NCBI GenBank assembly: GCA_963747375.1
Contig: CAVVFL010000034.1
Span: 1-64,000, forward strand
Length of the DNA stretch: 64,000 nt
From: Sva-07 sp963747375
GTDB lineage: Bacteria; Actinomycetota; Acidimicrobiia; Acidimicrobiales; Ilumatobacteraceae
Reading direction: 5' to 3'
Of this stretch, positions 11,599-21,470 are shown piece by piece. The position numbers and the translations under genes are program-made. Under the pieces are notes generated by a model. That model was not told the origin of the DNA, searched no databases, and saw nothing but the letters and a program-made list of their open reading frames with translations. Each line of letters starts with the position of its first letter. The stretch's first letter is position 1.

Positions 11599-12179
11599 AG
11601 CGCGCGCTGCTGTGTGGCGTGCTGCTCGTCGCCGGAGCGTGCAGCAGCGGAGGTGACGACTCGGCAAGCTCGGTGACGCCCGCTTCCACTGTTGCACCGG
11701 TCGCTGATTCGGTCGCTACGCCGAGCACAGTGGAGCGGCGCGAGCTGCCCGAAGGTGCACTCGACGAACTGGGCGTCAGCCAAGCTCCCGACACGGGCGG
11801 CGAGAGCACTGGACCGCTCGGCCAGACGAGCCTCGCTCTCGAGTCGGAAGCGGGTTCGCTGCAGATCGGATCCGGCACCGTGCCGTCGGCCGCGAGGGGC
11901 TTCCCGCTGCCGGGGGACTTCGAGGTCCAACTCGCGTCAGAGACCGAGGAGGCCGCCGGATTCACGGGTGTCTCGGCATCGTCGGTCGACGAGGTGGCCG
12001 AGTTCTTCCGAACTGCGCTTCCGGACGCGGACTACGAGATCGTCCGCGACGACTCACCTCGGGACGGAATCGTGCTGATGACATTCGAAGGCGCGGAGAT
12101 CTCCGGCGACATCGCGGTCAGCGCAGCTCCGAACGGTGACGGAACGACCATCATCGTGACGATCAATCCGCAGGGATGA
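11595..12179 (+). CDS. Small lipoprotein, translationally coupled to the giant surface protein
   Basis: 194 residues from GTG 11595. The N-terminus VKRALLCGVLLVAGACSSG is a lipoprotein signal peptide with a lipobox-like AGAC, so Cys 16 is the likely lipidation site and the mature protein is anchored on the outer face of the membrane. A Ser/Thr/Val-rich linker follows, then a roughly 100-residue compact domain (from GSLQIGSGTVPSAARG to TTIIVTINPQG) containing FRTALPDADYEIV. I do not recognise the domain by name. The start GTG overlaps the stop of the giant protein (GTGA, 11595-11598), which implies coupled expression and perhaps a shared role at the surface. Its 3' end overlaps the convergent regulator gene by about 15 bases. 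Confidence 0.8.
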   Translation: MKRALLCGVLLVAGACSSGGDDSASSVTPASTVAPVADSVATPSTVERRELPEGALDELGVSQAPDTGGESTGPLGQTSLALESEAGSLQIGSGTVPSAARGFPLPGDFEVQLASETEEAAGFTGVSASSVDEVAEFFRTALPDADYEIVRDDSPRDGIVLMTFEGAEISGDIAVSAAPNGDGTTIIVTINPQG

Positions 12180-15100
12180 GGCCTACTCGGCCCAGGTGGC
12201 GTGCGGTGTCGATCACACCGAGCTCATCGAAGATCTGGTCCGCCTCCGACAGCAGGTCAGTCGGCACCAGCTGGTCGACCCACAGCAGCGCGTAGATGGT
12301 CACGGCGAGTTCGTAGCGGAGGTTCTCGGCTCGGCAGGTGTCCATGGCGGTGGTGAGGTGCGCGACCGCTGCGTCGACGCTGTCCATCGTCGAACGCGGC
12401 CAACCCGAGGATTCGACTGGCGCGCACGACCACGATTGCCCGTCGGGAGAGGTTCGTCGATTCGGCGAGTGCGCGCTGCGCGATCGATCGCGGCCGCGTC
12501 GCTCTCGCCGAGTTGCAGCTTGGCCTCGGCGAGACGGAGTTCGGCCTCGAGTGCATAGAGCTGCATCGCTCCCGCGCGGAAGGCCGTCGCGCACCGCTCC
12601 AGCGCAGGAACGGCGAGATCGAGTGCTCCGGTGCGCAGCGCCGCGATCGCGCTCAACAGTTCGGCATACGACAGCGCCGCGGTGTACCCGGCCGCTCCCA
12701 GCACGCGGCGCACCTCGACGAGTGCCACCGCGGCGCGATCCACGTGTCCCTGGTCGATCAACACTTCGGCCGCGTTCATCGATGCCAGCGCCGCACCGGT
12801 CACGTTGCCCATCGCTTGGGCGTTCGCGCGACCCTGTTCGTACAGGTCGACGGCATCGGCCCACCGTCCGGCGAAGAAGCGCTGCCATTCCCGCGTTGAT
12901 TGCGAGGATCGAGCGGGCTTCGTACGCATCCGCAGGCGCGTCGGGCCCGAGTCCGCGCTCCACGTATGTCTCGACCGCGTGCCATTCGGTCAATGCTCCG
13001 ACGATGGCCCCGTAGGCCTGAACGGTCAGCGGGAGGTCCCCAGCGGCACGCGCATGCACCTCGGCGAGCTCCCCCTCACGCCGGGCATCGGCGAGCTGTC
13101 CCTGATCCATGCGGATGCCGGACACGTTGAGGTGGATTTCCGCCAGGCGACGGTCGACCCACGGCCCTGTCGCTGCGCTGTCGAGCAGTCGTTCACCCTG
13201 TCGAAGCAATCGGATCGCAGCGCTGAGACGGTTCTGCTTCTGCCGTACCCTCGCGCGCCGTCGTAGACAGTTCACCGTGAGATCGACATCGTTGCTGATT
13301 CGGCAGACCCTGCGGTATGCCGCTTCCGCGCCGACGAGGTCGCCGTGGAACTCCTTGGATCGTCCCAGCTGGACCAGCAGGGCGGCTCGGGTGTCGTCAT
13401 CGACCTCCGGGCAGTAACGACCAGCGTGCAGGGCCCGCTCGTACTGTTCGATCGCGTCGCCGTGAGAGTACGCGTCGGCTGCTTCGTCGGCCGCGATCCG
13501 GGCGTACCGGTACGCCTTGCGGTGGAGGCGAGCTGCGGCGAAATGCAACGAGAGCAGCGACGCGATCTGCTCGGGGTGTCCGAGGCCCGCCTCCAGCACC
13601 ATCGCCGTGCGTTCGTGCAGTCGCGAGCGCTCGCGGAACGGCAGACCCTCGTAGGCAGCGTCTCGGTACATGGCATGACGGAACCTGTAGCGCGTGCCGT
13701 CGGCATGTTCGATGAGTTCGTCGAGCCCACTCGTCATGGTCAGGTCGGCGTCGGCCACCGCCGACGCCTGGAGCACGTCGAACTCCCGACCGAACACGGC
13801 GGCCACCCGGAGCAGCCGACGCTGCTCGGCGGGGAGGGCGTCGATCCGCGTCGAGATCAGACCTTCGATCGAGTCGGGCAACTGATCGAAGGTGTTGCGG
13901 CCGACGGCGCGGGCGAGCTCGATCGTGAAGAGCGGATTGCCGCCCGACCGGGTCACGATCAGGTCGAGTTCGGCATCGGAGAATGGGCGGTCGGCGATGT
14001 CGAGAGCGATCGCACGGATGTCGTTGTCGGTCAGCGGGTCGAGGTGCAACAGTCGCACGTGCGATGACGACTCGGGGGCTTGCCACGATCCCTCCGGTCG
14101 CCGTGTGAGCACGCCGGCCCACGGCCGAGTGGCGGCCGCCGCCACGAGGTGGTTCAGAAGCTCGCCCGACACGTCGTCGATCCAGTGCAGATCCTCGACG
14201 ACGAGGAACACCGGGCCGTCGAGGACCGTGTCGAGGAAATCGACGACGATGTCGTGGGTGCGGGCGAGGCGGAACTGCGCATCGATGGCGTCGACCTCGG
14301 GCGTGGCGGCGACCTGGGCGCCGAACGGCACGGCGAGCAGGGGTAGCCACGCCAAGAGGTCGGGTGCCGACTGCCTGACGATCTTCTCGAGAAGTTCTCC
14401 CGCGTGGAACGGGTCGGCGTTGATGTCGATGCCCGATCCGACGCGCAGCAGTGGGCGGAACACGCTGTAGGGCGACGCGGCGCCGTACGGGGTACACGCC
14501 CCTTGAAACAGCTGCAAACCCTCGGCGGCAGCGTGGGCGGCATCGAGCAGGCGTGACTTTGCCGACGCCCGCTCCACCGCTGAGGATCACCACCTCGCCG
14601 AGTTCGCCGATCGCGTGGCGTCAACACCTCGAGTTCGGCGGCCCGTCCGACGAGTCGGGTCGCCGTCGTGTCCCGGCGGACCTCGTCGGTGGCGGCGAGC
14701 ACCGTGTGGGCGGTGATCGGCTCGGTCTTGCCCTTGACGAGGAACGGTTCGAGTGGTTCGCTGAGGAAGATCGTCCGCGTGTCGCCGACGACGGATGCAA
14801 CGGCGACCACGTCGCGGTCTGCGGCCTTGCCGAGCATGCGAGCAGCGGTGTTCACGGGGTCGCCCATGAGGGTGTAGGTACGTCGGAACTCGCTGCCGAG
14901 GAAGCCGGCGAACACTCGGCCGGTCTGCACTCCTTGGCGAAGCACGAAGGGCGACTCGACCTGAGCCAGTTCGAGTGCTGCATGGAGCATGGCGTCGCTG
15001 GTGTCACCGCGGTTGATCGGCGCGCCGGCGCAGAGCACGAACTTGATGCCGTCACCGGCGATGTCGGTGTGGAGCGCAGTGACGCCGTACGCCTCACAGA

Positions 15101-15969
15101 TCCGCACGACGTCGTCCACGAGATCGTGGAACGCCATCGCCACCGCCTCGGGACCGTCGTTCTCGAGCAGTGCTCCGCACGCCGACGACCATGAGAAAGC
15201 CCACTGTGACGAGTCGGTGTTCCCCACCGGTGCCTGAGAATGCGGCGAGCTGTTCGACCACCGGCGCCGGAACGAAGCGATCGAGATCCGGGAGGTTGCT
15301 GACCCGCTCTCCCGGCCCACTCGGCGCATCCCCGGTCGAGCCCGTGATCACCCAGCCGCCGTGCTCCTCGCGCAGCTTCATGTCGGTGGGGAGATGTTCG
15401 GCGATCAGCTGGTCGACGAGCGTGTCGCCCTTGGCTGCTTCGCCCTCGAGGCGGATCACCTCGCTGGCCCGGGGACCGGTGATCAGCAATTCGCGATAGC
15501 CGGATCCGACCAGGAACACGTCGAACGGCCCGGCGGCGACGCCGACGGTCATGGTCAGATTGGCTCGCTTGGCAGCGGGTGACGAGTGCAGGGCGCGCTG
15601 CATCAGCAGGCCGGCGTCGGCAGCACGACGCTCGTGGTCGTCGCCGCGGAACAGGATCAGCAGGGCGTCGCCGCCGAACTTGATCACCTCGCCGCCGTAG
15701 CTGTACGCCGAGTCGATCAGAGCGGTGAAGCAGGTGTTGATCAGCGACGTGATCTCCTCGGCGCCGGCCTTGCCCTTGCCGGCCAGCTTCTCCGACAGCG
15801 CCGTGAAGCCGGAGATGTCGGCCGACAGCATCGAACCGTCGACGCTCGTCCACGACGGGATCGGCCCGCGGCCGAGTTCCACGGCGAGACGGGGGACGAA
15901 CGCGGTCAACGTCGACTGTGAATCGCTCGGTTCGGTCGTCGATCTCACTTCGTTCGCCGCTCCTGGCAC
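12163..15969 (-). CDS. Double class III nucleotide cyclase domain, AAA ATPase and TPR-like regulator (frameshifted)
   Basis: About 1,270 codons. The N-terminal cyclase homology domain begins with SADISGFTALSEKLAGKG and has the second metal-binding region GGEVIKFGGDALLILF. A second, more degenerate cyclase-like domain follows (HTDIAGDGIKFVLCAGAP; YTLMGDPVNTAARMLGKA). Next comes an AAA_16-type ATPase with SGGAGVGK (Walker A, at a frame break) and FLVVEDLHWIDD (Walker B), then some 550 residues of helical TPR-like sequence. Frame changes lie near 15185, 14630, 14570, 12890, 12480 and 12390. There is no recognisable C-terminal LuxR HTH. This architecture is known from actinobacterial signalling proteins, in which the cyclase domain may make cAMP or only bind nucleotide. 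Both metal Asp positions appear present in the first domain; the second looks regulatory. Confidence 0.8.
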
Positions 15970-16015
15970 GTCCGTCCGTCAACGTAGCGCAGCGCCCGTC
16001 GCGAGGGCCCTGCCC

Positions 16016-16739
16016 TCAGGCGCTGATCGAGCGCAGGACGCCTTCCAGATCGTGACGCTGCGCTGCGGATCAGGTCAGCGGGCGCGACGCCGTTGTCGGC
16101 GAGGAAGTCGAGCGTGCGGCCGAGGGCGATGGCGGCAGAGCGGGCGTCGTAGGAGTCGCGGGCGTCGCAGCTGAAACCGTGATCGGCGCCGGGGTACACG
16201 TGGACGGGTACGTCGGGGTGCGCGGCGGCGATCGCCTCGACCTGCTCGAGCGGGATGCCGTGGTCGAGTTCGCCGAAGTTGAGCATCGTCGGCACCTTCG
16301 GCGTGCGCTCGATCATGCCGTGGATCTGGCCGCCGTAGTAGCCGACGGCGGCGGTGATCGGGAGGTCGCAGGCGGCGATCCAGGCGATGCTGCCACCGAA
16401 GCAGTAGCCGATCACGGCGACCGGTCCGGTGTCGGCGACGTGGTCGACGGCGGCAGCCACGTCGAGCATCGCCGGGTCCCAGGCGATCGGCATCACCAAC
16501 TCGATTCCACGCGTTCGGCCGGCATCGTCGTAGCCCAGCTCCACGCCGCGCTCGCCACGGTCGAACAGCGCCGGGGCGATGGCCCGGTACCCGAACTCGG
16601 CGTAGCGGTCGACGACCGATCGGATGTGGGCGTTGACGCCGAAGATCTCCTGCACGATCACGATCGACGCGGTCGCGCCGTCGGGGTGCACTTCGTAGGC
16701 GTCGAGTTCGTGGCCGTCGCCGGCGGTGAGTCGGATCAT
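16016..16739 (-). CDS. Dienelactone hydrolase family protein
   Basis: An alpha/beta hydrolase of about 240 residues, the normal family length. The nucleophile motif is GYCFGG (Cys in place of Ser, diagnostic of dienelactone hydrolases). The acid is in FGELDHGIP and the His in PGADHGFSC. The start MIRLTAGDGHELDAYEVHP is clear. A single-base frameshift near 16055 hides the natural end; in the neighbouring frame the protein closes as RHDLEGVLRSISA with stop at 16016-16018. Family members hydrolyse cyclic dienelactones or other small esters in the cytoplasm, often in aromatic degradation, but no partner genes for such a pathway are nearby. Lies 61 bases from the 50-bp palindrome. Confidence 0.88.
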
Positions 16740-16800
16740 CCCGAGACGCTAGAACACCCGCCGTCGACCCGTCGCACCGATCTGCTCCACCCAGGAGGCT

Positions 16801-16850
16801 GTTTGCGTGAGGGTTTGGTTGGGCCGGCCCAACCGAAGTGCAACGCAAAC
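16801..16850. repeat. 50-bp intergenic palindrome, copy 1
   Basis: Two 22-bp arms around the 6-bp loop GCCGGC. The right arm (16829-16850) starts CCAACCGAA and ends TGCAACGCAAAC. The left arm keeps the outer GTTTGCGT and inner GGTTGG but has drifted in the middle. Two further copies occur at 36879-36928 and 48649-48698 with the same 22-6-22 spacing. It sits between two minus-strand genes (DUF167 and dienelactone hydrolase). This is a family of dispersed inverted repeats of REP/ERIC type; whether it acts as a terminator, protein-binding site or passive element is not known. Confidence 0.85.
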
Positions 16851-16864
16851 CGGATGGGATGGTG

Positions 16865-16899
16865 TGGGTGGGTGGGTGGGGGCGGTGGGTGGGTGGGGC
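16865..16899 (+). other. G-run tract next to palindrome copy 1
   Basis: Seven or more runs of three or more G separated by one or two other bases (GGGTGGGTGGGGGCGG followed by GTGGGTGGGTGGGGCGGG). The density meets the usual definition of a G-quadruplex-forming sequence on the plus strand. It begins 14 bases after the palindrome. Copies 2 and 3 of the palindrome have a comparable G-rich flank on the same side, so the tract appears to belong to the element. Confidence 0.6.
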
Positions 16900-16912
16900 G
16901 GGTGCGCGAGGG

Positions 16913-17231
16913 TCAGGCGCCGGGGAGGCCGCGCATGCGGTCGTCGAGGATTCGGGTCGCGGTCGGCAGGTCGATGCCGTCGAGGCGCAGACGCTTGTGG
17001 CGGCTCGATCCACCCGAGCGGACGCTGACCGCCGCCGATCGCAGGCCGAACATCTCGGCAACGAACACCACGAGCGCCTCGTTGGCGCGATCGTCGACGG
17101 GCGGGGCCGCCACCCGGATCTTCACGGCATCACCGTGACGTCCGACGATCTCGGTGCGTCGGCGCGCCGGGCTGCGCATGGACGGTGAGCATCACGCCAC
17201 CGTCGACCGGCGTGAGTTCGGTGCGCTGCAT
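16913..17231 (-). CDS. DUF167 (YggU-like) family protein (frameshifted)
   Basis: About 106 residues, a normal size for the family. The core RRTEIVGRHGDAVKIRVAAPPVDDRAN and the following LRSAAVSVRSGGSSRHKRL match the DUF167 pattern (PPxxGxAN-like and SGxxSRxK). The N-terminus MQRTELTPVDGGVMLTVHAQPGA is in another frame, joined by one indel near 17165. Its ATG (17229-17231) lies just past the TGA of the acyl-CoA dehydrogenase gene (17234-17236), so the two are probably one transcript. The molecular role of DUF167 proteins is not established. Confidence 0.8.
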
Positions 17232-17233
17232 CG

Positions 17234-18306
17234 TCAACGCGTCACCGATCGCAGCGTGGCGGCGCGACCGTCGGCGGTCTGGGCCTGGATGACGTAGAAG
17301 TCGACCTCCCGGGCGAGGCGTTGGGCGGGGTGAGCGAGATCCATTCCGCGTCCGCCCGTCGCCGCGAGCAGCGCCGTGGTCGCGCGCCGGGCGAGGTCGA
17401 GGCAGGCCGCCCGGTGGTCGCTCGCCGACGCGATGTGCGCCTCGATGTCGTCGTCAGGACCGAGTCGACGAGGTCGTCGTCGCGTGCCCACGTGCCGTCG
17501 AGTTCTGCGGCGAGACGGTGTGCGGCATCGGCACGCGTCCGCGAGGTCGTCCAGCAGCCGGATCGCCCGATCGGCGACTCCGAGCACCGCCGGCTGTCCG
17601 ATCGCGGCACGCACTCGATCGCCGGCGCGCCAGCCGCTGACGTTCTCGACCGCGACGACACGCTCCGGCGGGATCGTGCATCCGTCGAACGACAGCGCGA
17701 CCGTGCCGGTCGCCGTGAACACCGGGAGGTCGAGCGGCGTGGCCGTGACGCCCGGCCGGCGTCCGACGCCGGGATCATCGACCAGACGAGTTCGCCCGTG
17801 CGGCCGATTCGGCGGCGACACAGAACCAGTCGGCGATTCCCCACGACGTGACCCACGGTGCGTGCCCGTCGAGACGCCAGCCTCCATCGACGAGTGGCGT
17901 CGCGACGACAGCCGGCGGTCCGAGGCGTCGGGCGTGGGCGAAGGCGACGCCGGCGACCAGCTCGCCGGCGCACATCGGTGCTGAGCAGCGCATCGACGAG
18001 GTCGCGTCGTTTGCCGAGCTCTGCACCGAGCGCACGACGCCGAGATGTTGGACCCAGACGAAGAACGTCGCGCCGCAGCCACTGCCCGATCGCGGCGATG
18101 ACCCGTCGCGGCGCTGTGGGGCGTCGAGGTCACTGCCGCCGTGCGAGGCGGGACCGGCGATGCCGAACATGCCGGCGTCGGCGAGCGCCCGCAACCCGTC
18201 GCCGGGTTCAACCGTGCGACGGTCGACGTCCTGAGCCCGGGGGAACAGCACCGAGTCGGCGACGGCCTGCGCTCGCTCGACGACGGTCGACGGCGTCCGG
18301 TGTCAT
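17234..18306 (-). CDS. Acyl-CoA dehydrogenase family protein (several frameshifts)
   Basis: About 355 codons. Recognised from the ordered landmarks ALADAGMFGIAGPASHGGSD, GSGCGATFFVWVQHLG, VAGVAFAHARRLGPP, GGWRLDGHAPWVTSWG, TGTVALSFDGCTIPPERVV and, near the end, ATTALLAATGGRGMDLAHP with AQRLAREVDFYVIQAQT. These follow the acyl-CoA dehydrogenase fold: N-terminal helical domain, middle beta domain with FAD contacts, C-terminal helices. Frame changes lie near 18285, 18100, 18020, 17780, 17530 and 17430. The catalytic base cannot be assigned with confidence and the protein is shorter than the 380-400 residues typical of the family, so it may be a divergent hydroxylase-like member. ATG 18306 is divergent from the methyltransferase gene. 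Confidence 0.75.
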
Positions 18307-18371
18307 CGGGCCAGTGTCGCATCCGCACCACGGAGCGGCACGGTCGATGACCGGCCGGTACGGTCCCGGCG

Positions 18372-19011
18372 ATGGCGAACGAGCACGTCTTCCCCGCCGG
18401 GTTCTTCGATCGCACCGACGAATCGGCCGACGCCGTCTTCTACCGACCGGACCGACTCGTGACGCACATCGACGATGGCGCGATCGCCGCGGTCGGCGAG
18501 CTGTACGACGAACTGGAGTTGACGGGCGACGTGCTCGACATCTGCTCGTCGTGGATCTCGCACTTCCGGACAGCGCCGCGCCGACTGGTGGCGATGGGGA
18601 TGAACGAGAACGAACTCCGCGCCAACGAGATGGCGACGAGCTGGGCGATCCAGGATCTCAACGTCGACCCGACCCTGCCGTTCGACGACGCGTCGTTCGA
18701 CGCGGTCACCTGTTGCGTGTCGGTCGACTACCTCACTCGGCCGCTGCGAGGTGTTCGCGGAGGTCGCCCGGGTGCTGCGTCCCGGCGGTCCGTTCGCCGT
18801 CACGTTCTCGAACCGGTGCTTTCCGACGAAGGCGATTCACGGCTGGCTGCTCACCGACGACGAGGGCCACTGCGCGATCGTCGACGCCTACTTCGATCTC
18901 ACCGATGGCTTCGACCGCGCGGTCGTGCAACTGCGCAACCCCGCAAGTCGCTCCGACCCGCTCTACGCGGTCGTCGCTCGCCGCTCAGGTGGGGCGGCCG
19001 AGAATGGGTGA
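18372..19011 (+). CDS. Class I SAM-dependent methyltransferase (frameshifted)
   Basis: About 213 residues. The N-terminus MANEHVFPAGFFDRTDESAD is clear. The core shows a degenerate motif I (GDVLDICSSWISHF), motif II at VAMGMNENELRAN, the post-motif LPFDDASFDAVTCCVSVDYL and, after a one-base frameshift near 18750, VFAEVARVLRPGGPFAVTFSN, which is the typical motif III region of small-molecule methyltransferases. The glycine-rich loop is weak (DICSSW instead of DxGxGxG), so SAM binding needs checking. The substrate is unknown. The 3' end overlaps the convergent SnoaL-like gene by 27 bases. Confidence 0.8.
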
Positions 19012-19389
19012 GCCGTGGTGGGCGAGCAGGCGCCACCCCTCGCCTCGGTCGGCGTAGAGGTTCGTGGCGGCGACGGTACCGGTGCCGCCGCGATCGACCA
19101 GGTTCTCGTCGAGCGTCACCCAGGCGAAGCGGCCGTCGATCGCCACGGCATGGTTGGTGAGGATGAACTGGTTGCGTCCCGGGCCGGCGAGGATGCGACG
19201 CCACGAGTCCTCGACCATCGGCCATGTTCGCAGGATCGGCCACCCGGGATGTACGCACACCACGCGGTCGCTGTGCTCCCAGACCGCTTGCATCGCCTCG
19301 AAGTCGCGTTGCTCGTGGGCGTCGTAGAACGCCTGGTTGGCGGCCAGCACCGCTTCGATCACCGGGTCCATGGGCGTGGAGTCCATCAC
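18985..19389 (-). CDS. SnoaL-like / NTF2-superfamily protein
   Basis: 134 residues, unbroken. The N-terminal helices NQAFYDAHEQRDFEAMQAVW followed by HSDRVVCVHPGWPILRTWP and W(R)RILAGPGRNQF form the cone-shaped alpha+beta NTF2 fold seen in SnoaL-like and ketosteroid-isomerase-like proteins; the C-terminal strands are GRFAWVTLDENLV and GEGWRLLAHHGSPI. Members act as small isomerases, cyclases or ligand-binding proteins and the specific role cannot be set from sequence. Convergent with the methyltransferase gene. Confidence 0.85.
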   Translation of the reverse strand: MMDSTPMDPVIEAVLAANQAFYDAHEQRDFEAMQAVWEHSDRVVCVHPGWPILRTWPMVEDSWRRILAGPGRNQFILTNHAVAIDGRFAWVTLDENLVDRGGTGTVAATNLYADRGEGWRLLAHHGSPILGRPT

Positions 19390-19478
19390 GCCGACCGTAC
19401 CGCGCGATCGACGCCGATCGTCGACGCTCGCCGCGCGGGTGCCAGGCGGACTCGCCCATCGGCGGATACCGTCGCCGG

Positions 19479-20436
19479 ATGACGTTCAACCACGAGTCGA
19501 CCACCGACGACGTGCTGGACGGTCTCGATCTGTCCGGTCGACGCTTCGTGATCACCGGAGCTGCAAGCGGTCTCGGCGAGGAGTCGACCCGGGCACTCGC
19601 CGCCCATGGCGCATCGGTGCTGATGCTGGCCCGTGACCCGGCCAAGAACGATGAGGCCGCCGCCCGCGTGCGCGCGACGGTGCCCGAGCGCCGACCTGTC
19701 ACTCGACACGCGTCGATCTGGCCGACCTCGCGAGCATCCGGTCGTTCGCCGCTCGGTTCCTCGACGCCGGCGAGTCGATCGACGTACTGATCAACAACGC
19801 CGGCGTGATGGCGTGCCCATTCGGGCACACCGCCGACGGTTTCGAGATGCAGTTCGGCACGAACCACCTCGGTCACTTCGAGCTCGACGCGCCTCCTGGC
19901 GCCGGCGGTGATCGCCGGCAACGAGCCACGCATCGTCAACCTGTCGTCGTCCGCGCACAGCATCTCCGACGTCGATCTCACCGATCCCAACTTCGAACAC
20001 GTCGACTACGACGCATGGATTTCCTACGGCCGCTCGAAGTCCGCGAACGCGCTGCACGCGCTGGCGCTCGCACGACGCCTCACCGACGATGGCGTCCTGG
20101 CGTTCTCCGTCCATCCCGGCGTGATCATGACCAATCTCGGTCGGCACCTGAACGACGACCTGATGAACCAGATGTTCGATCGCTCCAAGGAACGCGCTGC
20201 CAAGACCGGCGAATCGGGGGAGATGCAGTTCAAGACCATCGCGCAGGGAGCCGCGACGCAGGTGTGGGCGGCGACGTCGCCCGATGTCGTCGACCACAGC
20301 GGGATGTACCTGGCCGACTGCGGTCTCGGTGTCGAGGGCGGCAACCTCGGCCGCAATGGCTTCGACACCTCCATCACCAACGAGTCACGAGCGTCCGAAC
20401 TCTGGACGCTCAGCGAGCAGCTGCTCGCGGCGCTGA
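19479..20436 (+). CDS. Short-chain dehydrogenase/reductase, retinol-dehydrogenase-like (frameshifted)
   Basis: About 319 residues. The cofactor-binding motif is TGAASGLGEE, followed by DVLINNAGVM, the catalytic Ser in RIVNLSSSAH, and Tyr/Lys in SYGRSKSAN; PGVIMTNLGRH follows as in the extended 'retinol dehydrogenase/WWOX-like' SDR group. Frame changes lie near 19690 and 19890. The last clear family sequence is LWTLSEQLLAA at about 20430. The open frame continues to 20558, but into the LysR gene on the other strand, so I place the end near the TGA at 20434-20436; the exact stop is uncertain. NAD(P)-dependent oxidoreductase of unknown substrate. Confidence 0.83.
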
Positions 20437-21367
20437 CGGTTGCTGCACGCGACCGGCGTGGCGGCGGCGTGTCGAGGTCGGCGAACCGAAGGGCCACATC
20501 GGCGCTCACCGACACGGCGAGTTCGATGAACCGTTGGGCCGCCGGCGACACCGTGTGACCGCGGCGCCAGGCGATCGAGATCTCCCTGCCCGGGAAGGCC
20601 GGCACCAGCGGGTGCAGGCTGACGCGGGGATCTTCGGGCTCGATGCACAGCAAGGGGAGGACCGCCACCCCCATCCCGGCGCGCACCATCGCCGCCACGG
20701 TGCCGTTGTCGTTGGTCCGGAACACGTAGCTCGGCTCGACGCCGGCCGACCGCAGGCCGGCCTCGTTGATGAGTTGGCACGAGTTCTGGTGCTGGCCGAC
20801 CAGTGGCTCGTCGGCCAGGACGCTGATCTGGACGGGGCCGGCCGGGAACTGACCGGGTCGGGCGAGAAGGCGGAACGGGTCGTTCAGCAGATGGCAGGTG
20901 TCGAAGCTCGGATCGACGTCGCCGACCACGAAGCTCAGGTCGAGATCGCCGGAGCCGAGCCGATCATGGAGCACCTCGTCGTAGTCGCTCTCGAAAGCCA
21001 CGATCTCGAGGTTCGGCAACTCCTTGCGCATCGCCCCGATGAGCGAGGGGAGCACGGTGTTGGAGATGCTCTGGAATGTTCCGACCCGCAGGCGACCGGC
21101 GTCACCGGCGCGGAAGCGGTCGAGGTCGTCGGCGATTCGGTCGAGCTGTGCGAGGAGTGCTCGGCCGTGCTCGAGCAGGTGGGCGCCGAGAGGCGTGAGT
21201 TCGACCGGGCGGGGGCCACCGGGCCGGTCGAAGACCCGCTCGCCGACGATGCGCTCCAGCGACGCGATCTGTTGGCTGACCGCCGACTGGGTGTAGCCCA
21301 GACGCTCGGCCGCTCGTCCGAAGGTGCCCTCGGTGGCGACGGCGTCGAACGCCACGAGCAGACGCAT
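20410..21367 (-). CDS. LysR-family transcriptional regulator
   Basis: About 318 residues. The N-terminal winged helix is MRLLVAFDAVATEGTFGRAA with ERLGYTQSAVSQQIASLERI, the canonical LysR helix-turn-helix. The co-inducer domain follows from about residue 90 (LRVGTFQSISNTVLPSLIGA). I start at ATG 21367 because it places the HTH correctly; no better start precedes it in frame. The reading frame runs past the expected end, so a late indel probably hides the stop; 20410-20412 is the likeliest stop by length. It is divergent from a 92-residue orphan gene, the natural candidate target. An AT-rich palindrome with a T-N11-A core lies in the shared promoter. Confidence 0.85.
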
Positions 21368-21403
21368 GTCGAGGTCGCGGTAGGTCGGCCATTGAGCATA
21401 AGC

Positions 21404-21418
21404 ATAACTGATCACTAT
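21404..21418. promoter_or_regulatory. Candidate LysR-type operator
   Basis: The imperfect palindrome ATAACTGATCACTAT is centred on TGATCA, 36 bases upstream of the LysR start and 53 bases before the divergent small gene. It contains a T-N11-A arrangement, the usual LysR box, and lies in a markedly AT-rich island in an otherwise very GC-rich sequence. Autoregulation and control of the divergent gene are inferred. Confidence 0.4.
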
Positions 21419-21470
21419 GACGACAAAGCATCGCTGGTGATTGACCTCAACCCTCCGTAGATTTGAGTGC

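Noticed and set aside
16801..16850. Rho-independent terminator
   Set aside because: Copy 3 of the same palindrome is in a divergent promoter, there is no U-tract, and the loop and arms are too uniform between copies for unrelated terminators.
16750..16910. CRISPR array or tRNA gene in the palindrome regions
   Set aside because: Each region holds only one palindrome with no spacers, and no cloverleaf or CCA end can be drawn.
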